Positions 1 through 4,475 of a DNA stretch of 6,081 nt are shown piece by piece. The translations under genes were made by a program, and so were the position numbers. Every line of letters starts with the position of its first letter. Position 1 is the stretch's first letter. Location of the stretch: the NCBI GenBank assembly GCA_043809805.1, contig JBDROR010000181.1, forward strand, positions 1 to 6,081. Reading direction: 5' to 3'. The notes under the pieces are model-generated. The model had not been told where the DNA came from. It made no database searches and saw nothing but the letters and a program-made list of their open reading frames with translations. Source of the DNA: JAQUKH01 sp043809805 (GTDB lineage: Bacteria; JACRDZ01; JAQUKH01).

Positions 1-4
1 CACC

Positions 5-48
5 GCCATGTACCAGGCTCCGACTCCGTCGGAGACTCGGTACATGGC
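5..48. repeat. F1 palindrome, copy 1 (upstream of dnaX)
   Basis: Outer arms GCCATGTACC (5-14) and GGTACATGGC (39-48) are perfectly complementary. Inner arms CTCCGAC (18-24) and GTCGGAG (28-34) are too, with a 3-nt loop TCC and small internal loops between the two stems. It matches the reverse complement of copy 2 inside dnaX, with identical outer arms. Confidence 0.85.
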
Positions 49-63
49 ACCGCTGATTTATTT

Positions 64-92
64 GGGAAGTCCCATCGGGTCGCCCCTACATG
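64..92 (-). repeat. F2 TGTAGGGGCGA hairpin, copy 1
   Basis: On the minus strand this starts with CATGTAGGGGCGA (92-80) and continues CCC-GAT-GGGAC. The family stem would be GGGCGACCC/GGGTCGCCC; the far arm here (64-73, GGGAAGTCCC) has diverged. It lies between the F1 hairpin and the dnaX ribosome binding site. Confidence 0.6.
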
Positions 93-100
93 TTATTATT

Positions 101-104
101 GGAG
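101..104 (+). promoter_or_regulatory. Shine-Dalgarno site of dnaX
   Basis: GGAG lies 10 nt before the ATG at 115, a usable though slightly long spacing. It supports this start, and the protein begins with the typical DnaX N-terminus (YIVLARRYRPQNFDELVGQ). No convincing -10/-35 pair is visible in 1-114, most of which is repeat sequence. Confidence 0.6.
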
Positions 105-114
105 CAAAGCAAAC

Positions 115-1860
115 ATGTCATACATAGTACTTGCCCGCCGATACAGGCCGCAGAATTTTGATGAGTTAGTTGGACAGAATCATGTCGCGCTTACTTTAAA
201 AAACGCGTTAGCCTCGAATAGAATTGCTCATGCCTATCTTTTTTCGGGCCCGCGTGGGATAGGGAAAACCAGCGCAGCAAGGATTTTGGCCAAGGCGTTA
301 AATTGCAGGGAAAGAAAGGATTTCTCTCCTTGTAATATTTGCGTTAGTTGTGAGGAAATTACTAAAGGCATATCGATGGACGTTGTTGAAATTGACGGCG
401 CGTCAAACCGAGGAATAGATGAAATTAGAAGTTTACGGGAGAATGTAAAATTTGCGCCTGTCAGTGGGAAATACAGAATTTATATAATTGATGAAGTTCA
501 CATGCTGACAAAAGAGGCGTTCAATGCCCTTTTAAAAACATTAGAAGAACCGCCGCCTCATGTTATTTTTATTTTTGCCACGACTGAACCTTACAAGATT
601 CCATTAACGATTCTTTCCCGGTGTCAAAGATTTGATTTTAGAAGGGTTTCTGTCAGTGAAATTGTTAAACATTTAAAATATGTAGCGGACAAAGAGAATA
701 TTGACGCGGATGAAGAGGCATTTTATTTGATTGCTCAGGCATCGGAGGGCAGTATGCGTGACAGCCAAAGCCTTTTAGACCAGGCCGTATCTTATAGCGG
801 TGCCATGTACCGAGCCCCCGACAAAGTCGGGGATCTGGTACATGGCGGGGGAAAAATTTCCAAAAAAGATATGCAGGATTTTTTGGGCATTGCGGAAGAA
901 AATATTTTGGCGAATTTTTGCGAGATTGTTATTAAAAGAGATTCATCCGGCGCGTTGTATTTTTTGCATAATCTTTTAGAAAAAGGTTGTGATCTAAACC
1001 AGTTTATTAAAACAATTCTTGATTATCTTCGGCATATTCTTGTAACAATTATTGTCCCGGGTTCTGATATTGATGTTTTGGCGGATTTATCTCCCAGTCA
1101 AATAAAAAATATCTCGAAGTATCGCGATGCTTTTACAAAAGACAGGTTATTGGAAGTAATGAAGATTTTGAATGAGACTGAATTGGAAATCCGTCGTTCA
1201 AGTTATCCGAGGATTTTAATGGAAATGGCCTTGGTGAAGATTACGCAGGGGGAAGTAGTCGCTAGTCGCCAGTCACCAGTCACATGTAGGGGCGAGGCGG
1301 TGCCTCTCCCTGATGTAGGGGCGATTCATGAATCGCCCAAAACGAACGACGGAACGTCACCCGACCTGTCCACCGAAGCTTCAGCGAAGGCGGAAGCCTC
1401 GGCGAAGGGTGACGAGCGACGCCATGCCTGCCGGCAGGCAGGAGCGACGAGCGACAAATTTAGATCCCACTGGAGGGAGATTGTGCGATTAGTGAAAGAA
1501 AAAAAAGTTGTGCTGGGAAGCTTTCTCGAACATTGCGAGATAGTCGAAGAAAAAGATAATGAATTTAGTTTAGGTTTTTATCCTGACAGTAAGTTTTATA
1601 AAGAACGAGTGGAAGAGAACAATAATCTTAAATTTATCTCTTTAATAGTTAAAGAATTAACGGGGAACAACGTGCAAATTAAATGTGTAATTAGAGAAGG
1701 TGTGGAGCATTGTCATTCCGAGCAAAGCGAGGAATCTAAATACAAGATTTCTCCCTTCGGTCGAAATGACGATAACTCAACGGATTCTTTTATAAAATCG
1801 GCACTAGACACATTTGGCGGTGAAATTGTTGAGATAAAAAAGCCAAAACATAAAACTTGA
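115..1860 (+). CDS. dnaX: DNA polymerase III subunit gamma/tau (clamp-loader ATPase) with three repeat-derived in-frame insertions
   Basis: This is the motor subunit of the clamp loader, which loads the beta clamp on primed DNA and ties the polymerase to the helicase. Visible motifs: Walker A GPRGIGKTS (residues 45-53), zinc cysteines C64, C73, C76 and C79, Walker B IIDEVH (124-129), sensor-1 TTEP (156-159), the arginine-finger SRC motif (168-170) and sensor-2 GSMRD (212-216). A collar-like helical region covers about 247-375, and a tau-type C-terminal domain about 449-581 ends in the usual FGGEIVEIK. GGAG at 101-104 supports the ATG. Three stretches do not fit the family and coincide with DNA repeats: residues 230-246 (F1 hairpin, between sensor-2 helix and collar), 381-447 (F2-F5 mosaic in the linker) and 532-554 (F6 palindrome near the C-terminus). 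The frame stays open through all three, so I call the gene intact; activity is inferred. It converges on pth. Confidence 0.97.
   Translation: MSYIVLARRYRPQNFDELVGQNHVALTLKNALASNRIAHAYLFSGPRGIGKTSAARILAKALNCRERKDFSPCNICVSCEEITKGISMDVVEIDGASNRGIDEIRSLRENVKFAPVSGKYRIYIIDEVHMLTKEAFNALLKTLEEPPPHVIFIFATTEPYKIPLTILSRCQRFDFRRVSVSEIVKHLKYVADKENIDADEEAFYLIAQASEGSMRDSQSLLDQAVSYSGAMYRAPDKVGDLVHGGGKISKKDMQDFLGIAEENILANFCEIVIKRDSSGALYFLHNLLEKGCDLNQFIKTILDYLRHILVTIIVPGSDIDVLADLSPSQIKNISKYRDAFTKDRLLEVMKILNETELEIRRSSYPRILMEMALVKITQGEVVASRQSPVTCRGEAVPLPDVGAIHESPKTNDGTSPDLSTEASAKAEASAKGDERRHACRQAGATSDKFRSHWREIVRLVKEKKVVLGSFLEHCEIVEEKDNEFSLGFYPDSKFYKERVEENNNLKFISLIVKELTGNNVQIKCVIREGVEHCHSEQSEESKYKISPFGRNDDNSTDSFIKSALDTFGGEIVEIKKPKHKT
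802..846. repeat. F1 palindrome, copy 2 (inside dnaX)
   Basis: Outer arms GCCATGTACC (802-811) and GGTACATGGC (837-846) and inner arms CCCCGAC (816-822) and GTCGGGG (826-832) surround an AAA loop. It supplies most of dnaX residues 230-246, an extra segment between the conserved LLDQAVSYSG and KISKKDMQDFLG. It is in the opposite orientation to copy 1. Confidence 0.88.
1256..1283 (+). repeat. F3 tandem 7-bp repeats inside dnaX
   Basis: Four consecutive heptamers read TAGTCGC, TAGTCGC, CAGTCAC, CAGTCAC. They mark the start of the repeat-built linker at residue 381. The last base overlaps the start of the F2 copy at 1283. Confidence 0.75.
1283..1310 (+). repeat. F2 TGTAGGGGCGA hairpin, copy 2 (inside dnaX)
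   Basis: It opens with CATGTAGGGGCGA, identical over 13 bp to the reverse complement of 80-92. Stem GGGCGAGGC (1290-1298) and GCCTCTCCC (1302-1310) pair at 8 of 9 positions around a GGT loop. Confidence 0.7.
1313..1338 (+). repeat. F2 TGTAGGGGCGA hairpin, copy 3 (inside dnaX)
   Basis: ATGTAGGGGCGA (1313-1324) leads into a perfect 20-bp palindrome, GGGCGATTCATGAATCGCCC (1319-1338). It is in direct orientation 2 bp after copy 2 and shares the same left boundary but a different stem. Confidence 0.8.
1375..1408 (+). repeat. F4 direct repeat, 18-bp period, inside dnaX
   Basis: GAAGCTTCAGCGAAGG (1375-1390) recurs as GAAGCCTCGGCGAAGG (1393-1408) with 2 differences in 16 bases. The 18-bp period keeps the frame and encodes EASAKA followed by EASAKG in the DnaX linker. 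Confidence 0.75.
1411..1455. repeat. F5 palindrome with flanking direct repeats inside dnaX
   Basis: The perfect 16-bp palindrome TGCCTGCCGGCAGGCA (1425-1440) sits between two copies of GACGAGCGAC (1411-1420 and 1446-1455). It encodes HACRQAG and flanking residues of the linker. The flanking direct repeats could be a duplication made on insertion, or part of the repeat unit itself. Confidence 0.7.
1499..1506 (+). other. A8 run in dnaX, candidate slippage site
   Basis: Eight consecutive A followed by GTTG lie at codons 462-464, just after the repeat-built linker. Slippage would end translation soon after: a TAG at 1541 in the +1 frame or a TAA at 1557 in the -1 frame, giving a gamma-like product of about 475-480 residues. 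A small stem TCTCG/CGAGA (1524-1528, 1536-1540) follows. This is a sequence possibility only. Confidence 0.3.
1711..1772. repeat. F6 long palindrome inside dnaX
   Basis: Arms 1712-1737 (starting GTCATTCCGAGC) and 1745-1770 (ending GGTCGAAATGAC) are complementary at 21 of 26 positions around a 7-nt loop. The right arm is identical over all 26 bases to the reverse complement of 5607-5632 in glmU. It encodes residues 533-553, including CHSEQSEES and ISPFGRND. Similarity to the glmU copy extends leftwards through AGCAT. Confidence 0.9.
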
Positions 1861-1872
1861 ATTACTTCCAAT

Positions 1873-2421
1873 TCAAAGGTCGAATTGACGAATAATTCCT
1901 CTTTGTATAAAGGTTTCAACAATTTCAGGTATATTTTTTAACGAGTTTTGGATAATTTCTTTTTCCTGTGATGAAAAAGGTTCAAGCACGAATTTTTCCC
2001 ATGGAGTATTACTTGGTGTTCCTATCCCAATCCGTAATCTTGGAAAATCCTGTGAGCCGAGACATTCAATGATTGACGTCATCCCGTTATGCCCGCCGGC
2101 GCTTCCTTTTGTACGAAGACGAAATTTCCCGAGAGGGAGATTCAAGTCATCGTAAATAATTAATGTTTTATCTAAAGGGACAGCTCTTTTTTTGGCAAGA
2201 TAACGCACAGCCTCTCCGCTTTTATTCATAAAAGTGAGAGGCTGCGCAAGAATTACTTTCTCGTTGGATATTTCGATACGTACACTTTTATATAAATCCT
2301 GGTGTTTTTGCAGAGAAACATCAAATTTTTTTAATAATTTGTCAATCGCCAAAAAACCAAGATTGTGCCTTGTGTTTGCGTATTTCCTGCCCGGATTGCC
2401 GAGTCCGACTATAAGATACAT
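1873..2421 (-). CDS. pth: Peptidyl-tRNA hydrolase
   Basis: This cytosolic enzyme cleaves the ester bond of peptidyl-tRNAs that drop off the ribosome and so recycles tRNA. The protein is 182 residues, normal for bacterial Pth. The family signature is complete: VGLGNPG (5-11) with N9, RHNLGF with catalytic H19, PLTFMNKSG (61-69) with N66, YDDLNLPLG (90-98) with D91 as the residue paired with the catalytic histidine, and GGHNG (109-113) with H111 and N112. It is the last gene of the glmU-prs-rplY-pth cluster, 70 bp after rplY. No clear Shine-Dalgarno precedes the ATG: the upstream sequence is GATTTACGAACGAAACC, and the nearest purine-rich block is the GGGGG of an F7 repeat. Initiation may therefore be weak or coupled to upstream translation (inference). 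The stop codon is 12 bp from the dnaX stop on the other strand. Confidence 0.98.
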   Translation of the reverse strand: MYLIVGLGNPGRKYANTRHNLGFLAIDKLLKKFDVSLQKHQDLYKSVRIEISNEKVILAQPLTFMNKSGEAVRYLAKKRAVPLDKTLIIYDDLNLPLGKFRLRTKGSAGGHNGMTSIIECLGSQDFPRLRIGIGTPSNTPWEKFVLEPFSSQEKEIIQNSLKNIPEIVETFIQRGIIRQFDL

Positions 2422-2433
2422 GGTTTCGTTCGT

Positions 2434-2482
2434 AAATCCCCCTTTAATCCCCCTTTTTCAAAGGGGGAAATAGGGGGATTTT
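2434..2482. repeat. F7 nested CCCCCTTT hairpin between rplY and pth
   Basis: Inner stem CCCCCTTT (2449-2456) and AAAGGGGG (2460-2467) has a TTC loop. An outer pair AAATCCCCCT (2434-2443) and AGGGGGATTT (2473-2482) encloses it. It fills most of the 70-bp rplY-pth gap. No U-tract follows on the transcribed (minus) strand, so it is not a standard intrinsic terminator. Confidence 0.85.
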
Positions 2483-2491
2483 TATTTTCTT

Positions 2492-3196
2492 TTACTTTTT
2501 CTTATCTTCTTTCTTTCCGGCTTCTTTCCCCTCAGTTTCTTTTTCCTCAGCCTCTTTCTTTTCCTTACCTATTACTTCAGGTTCAGCTTTTGCTGCTGCT
2601 GCTTCAGATTCAGTTGCTGCTTTAACCTCTTCTTTCGAAGGTGCCAGCACAGTTGCCGCAGTCTTATCTTTTGAGGTTAAAATTATTACTCCTTCCATTG
2701 GAGTTATGTTATTGACTGTTATAGAGTGGCCGATAGCAAGGCTGGATACGTCCAGCGTGAATTTTTCAGGAATTTTCAATGGAAGCGCTTTAATCTCTAA
2801 ATACCGCAAAACCTGTTCCAAAACGCCGCCCTCTTTAAGCCCGGCAGCGGTCCCCGTTAGTTCAATAGGGACCGTGGTTATAAGTTCTTTCTCCAGAGAT
2901 ATTTCCTGAAAATCAACATGGATTATAACGTCACTGACAACGTCATATTGTATATCTTTAAGAAGTGTTGTTTTGCTTATTTCTCCATCTTTTTCTTTTA
3001 TGGTCAAATTAACAATCGCGTGTCCGCCATGTACTTTTTTAGCTATTTTTTTGAATTCTTTTAAATTGAATTCAAGCGATTGAGATTTCCCGTTTCCGTA
3101 GAGAACGCCGGGAATTGTTTCTTGTTTTCTGATACGCCGCGACGCATTGGTGCCTGTTTGACTTCTTGATTTTACTTCAAATTGAAATATTTCCAT
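2492..3196 (-). CDS. rplY: Large ribosomal subunit protein bL25, long CTC form, with charged C-terminal tail
   Basis: This protein binds 5S rRNA in the large ribosomal subunit. Residues 1 to about 98 form the L25 domain, with the family stretches SRRIRKQETIPGVLYG (19-34) and HVDFQEI (93-99). Residues about 100-186 form the CTC/TL5 C-terminal beta domain, with VPIELTGTAAGLKEGGVLEQ (109-128), LEIKALP (133-139), IPEKFTLDVSSLAIG (142-156) and a final TAATV. Residues about 187-234 are a low-complexity Ala/Glu/Lys tail, common in long CTC proteins and probably disordered. At 234 residues it matches the long two-domain form, not the 94-residue E. coli L25. AAAGGA at 3204-3209 supports the ATG. It sits between prs and pth as in many bacteria. 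A 192-bp TIR-bounded element (F8) separates it from prs. Confidence 0.96.
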   Translation of the reverse strand: MEIFQFEVKSRSQTGTNASRRIRKQETIPGVLYGNGKSQSLEFNLKEFKKIAKKVHGGHAIVNLTIKEKDGEISKTTLLKDIQYDVVSDVIIHVDFQEISLEKELITTVPIELTGTAAGLKEGGVLEQVLRYLEIKALPLKIPEKFTLDVSSLAIGHSITVNNITPMEGVIILTSKDKTAATVLAPSKEEVKAATESEAAAAKAEPEVIGKEKKEAEEKETEGKEAGKKEDKKK

Positions 3197-3203
3197 AATT
3201 TTT

Positions 3204-3209
3204 TCCTTT
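3204..3209 (-). promoter_or_regulatory. Shine-Dalgarno site of rplY
   Basis: On the minus strand this reads AAAGGA, 7 nt before the rplY ATG. It lies only 8 bp beyond the edge of the F8 element at 3218, so the element has left the ribosome binding site intact. Confidence 0.7.
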
Positions 3210-3412
3210 CAAAGATTAACCACAGAGAACACAGAGAAACCTTCCCTCTGTGCCCTCATTATTAATCTTTTTATACCGTTTTTTAGCATTTCCACATTGA
3301 AATTAATTAACGATCCAATTTTTTTATCCATTGCTCTTAAATAAGTCAAAGGAAATTTCTCTTGAGAACACTGAGAAATTCTTAGCTTTTCTCTGTGACC
3401 TCTGTGGTTCAT
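3209..3412 (-). pseudogene. Fragment of a GxxExxY-family (PD-(D/E)XK nuclease-like) protein fused to TIR-encoded peptide
   Basis: A 67-codon frame runs from an ATG at the edge of the right TIR (encoding MNHRGHRE, the peptide usually produced by this repeat) through the left TIR (FSVFSVVNL). Residues 22-52 (3257-3349) include LTYLRAM, IGSLINFNVEMLKNGIKR and LI. They closely resemble the C-terminal end of GxxExxY proteins as I recall them (LTYL+.....+G.LINFNV..LK.GIKR+V). The GxxExxY motif and the nuclease core, about the first three quarters of the family, are missing. No Shine-Dalgarno is seen before the ATG, which follows almost directly on the prs stop. I read it as a decayed remnant carried inside the F8 element, not a functional small protein. 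The family assignment rests on memory of the consensus. Confidence 0.7.
3218..3409 (-). mobile_element. F8: 192-bp element with AACCACAGAG terminal inverted repeats
   Basis: The left end (3218-3239) reads AACCACAGAG-AA-CACAGAGAAA. The right end, read on the minus strand from 3409, gives AACCACAGAG-GT-CACAGAGAAA, so the 22-bp termini match at 20 positions. Both TIRs contain a near-duplicated CACAGAG unit. The element fills almost the whole prs-rplY gap: it starts 4 bp after the prs stop and ends 8 bp before the rplY ribosome binding site. I see no clear target-site duplication. There is no transposase; the interior holds a relic of a GxxExxY-type protein. It is best read as an internally deleted, MITE-like derivative; mobility is inferred. 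Confidence 0.65.
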
Positions 3413-3413
3413 T

Positions 3414-4358
3414 TTATACGAACAGCGAACTCACAGAATTATTTTTGTAAATTCGAATAATAGCCTCGCCTAATAAATCAGATACTGAAAGAATTTTTAT
3501 CTTTGGAAACTGTTTATTTGCAGGAAGCGGAATAGTGTCAGTTATGACTACCTGTTCCAAAGGCGATTCATTTATTCTTTCAATTGCCGGGCCGGAAAAT
3601 ATTGCGTGTGTCCCTGCCGCGAAAATTCTTTTCGCGCCCTTGTTTTTTAACGCGTTTGCCGCTTTTGTTAATGTGCCGGCAGTATCAATTATATCATCAA
3701 GAATGATTACGTCTTTATTTTCCACATCACCGATAATGTTCATAATTTCCGCCTCATTCTTTTTAATCCTTCGTTTATCAATTATGGCCAATGATGCCTT
3801 AAGCCGTTTGGCAAATGATCTGGAACGTTCAACACCGCCGGCATCAGGAGCAATAACTACAGGTTCTTCTAAAAGATTTGTAAAATGGCTCAAAAATACC
3901 GGCGTGGCAAACAAATTGTCTACAGGTATATCGAAGAATCCTTGTATTTGTGTCGCGTGAAGGTCCATAGTTAAAAGCCTGTCGATTCCAGCCTCAGTAA
4001 TTAAATTTGCTATCAGTTTGGCAGTTATTGGAACGCGCGGTTCAGTTTTTCTATCCTGTCTGGCATAAGCGAAATATGGAATTACGGCTGTAATTTTACT
4101 GGCAGATGACCTTCTCAAAGCATCGACCATAATTAAAAGCTCCATTAGATGGTTGTTTACCGGGTTACAAAGGGATTGAATAATAAATACTTCCGCCCCG
4201 CGGACATTTTCAGTGATTTTCACAAGTATTTCCCCATCGCTAAAAATAGATGTTTCAGAACCACCCAAAGGCAGATTAAGGTATTTACAGATATTTTTCG
4301 CAAGGTTGACATTTGCGGTTCCACTGAATATTTTTATTTCATGATTGGTTTCTGTCAT
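3414..4358 (-). CDS. prs: Ribose-phosphate pyrophosphokinase (PRPP synthetase)
   Basis: This enzyme transfers the beta,gamma-diphosphate of ATP to ribose 5-phosphate and makes PRPP for purine, pyrimidine, His, Trp and NAD synthesis. It has 314 residues, typical of class I enzymes (about 315). Key motifs: FSDGE (39-43) in the first domain, the catalytic flexible loop and ATP site PYFAYARQDRK (94-104) with the following PITAKLIANL, MDLHA (131-135) with metal/ATP-binding H134, APDAGGVERS (169-178) for ribose phosphate, and the PRPP-binding loop VIILDDIIDTAGTL (216-229) with D220, D221 and D224. AGGAG at 4364-4368 supports the start. It lies 117 bp after glmU and 217 bp before rplY, in the conserved order. 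Unlike glmU and dnaX, it carries no repeat insertion. The sequence looks intact. Confidence 0.97.
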   Translation of the reverse strand: MTETNHEIKIFSGTANVNLAKNICKYLNLPLGGSETSIFSDGEILVKITENVRGAEVFIIQSLCNPVNNHLMELLIMVDALRRSSASKITAVIPYFAYARQDRKTEPRVPITAKLIANLITEAGIDRLLTMDLHATQIQGFFDIPVDNLFATPVFLSHFTNLLEEPVVIAPDAGGVERSRSFAKRLKASLAIIDKRRIKKNEAEIMNIIGDVENKDVIILDDIIDTAGTLTKAANALKNKGAKRIFAAGTHAIFSGPAIERINESPLEQVVITDTIPLPANKQFPKIKILSVSDLLGEAIIRIYKNNSVSSLFV

Positions 4359-4363
4359 GTGCT

Positions 4364-4368
4364 CTCCT
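4364..4368 (-). promoter_or_regulatory. Shine-Dalgarno site of prs
   Basis: On the minus strand this reads AGGAG, 5 nt before the ATG at 4358. It is the strongest ribosome binding site in the window and fixes the prs start just downstream of an F7 hairpin. Confidence 0.75.
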
Positions 4369-4376
4369 GTGTTTTT

Positions 4377-4414
4377 AGTCCCCCTTTGTAAAAGGGGGAT
4401 TAAGGGGGATTTTT
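4377..4414. repeat. F7 hairpin upstream of prs
   Basis: Stem CCCCCTTT (4380-4387) and AAAGGGGG (4391-4398) has a GTA loop, followed by ATTAAGGGGGATTTTT. It is the same family as 2434-2482. It lies in the glmU-prs gap, just before the prs ribosome binding site. Confidence 0.85.
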
Positions 4415-4425
4415 AAACTGTTTTC

Positions 4426-4463
4426 AAATCTCCCCTTGGCCCCTCTTTTCTAAAGAGGGGAAT
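4426..4463. repeat. F7-related hairpin downstream of glmU
   Basis: CCCCTCTTT (4440-4448) and AAAGAGGGG (4452-4460) form a perfect 9-bp stem with a TCT loop, preceded by AAATCTCCCCTTGG. The stem differs from the other F7 copies by a paired T/A substitution, so base pairing is kept. It starts 15 bp after the glmU stop codon. No U-tract follows on the minus strand. Confidence 0.8.
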
Positions 4464-4475
4464 ATTAGTAACCAG

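Noticed and set aside
802..846. dnaX as a frameshifted pseudogene because of the foreign segments
   Set aside because: All three insertions keep the frame, and every ATPase motif, the four zinc cysteines and the normal C-terminus are present.
1869..1887. Possible bidirectional terminator between dnaX and pth (CAATTC/GAATTG)
   Set aside because: The stem is only 6 bp, AT-rich and has no T-tract on either side, so it is not convincing as an intrinsic terminator.
1713..1922. Open frame of 69 codons on the minus strand overlapping the ends of dnaX and pth
   Set aside because: It is antisense to dnaX, and its C-terminal part (RPKGEIL...LCSE) is the F6 palindrome read backwards, a common spurious translation. 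It has no start context or family resemblance.
2234..2625. Plus-strand open frames across pth, the F7 repeat and the rplY tail
   Set aside because: They are antisense to well-supported genes. Their composition (long Leu/Ser/Phe runs) is the mirror of the Lys/Glu/Ala-rich rplY tail and of the CCCCCTTT repeat.
3535..3960. 141-codon plus-strand frame inside prs
   Set aside because: It is fully antisense to prs, whose catalytic motifs are intact, and shows no recognisable domain.
4149..4391. 80-codon plus-strand frame over the prs start
   Set aside because: It is a shadow of the prs N-terminus and runs into an F7 repeat. There is no ribosome binding site or family similarity.
4440..4460. glmU terminator hairpin
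   Set aside because: The stem is strong, but on the transcribed strand it is followed by CCAAGGGGAG rather than a U-tract, and it matches a dispersed repeat family, so I list it as a repeat.
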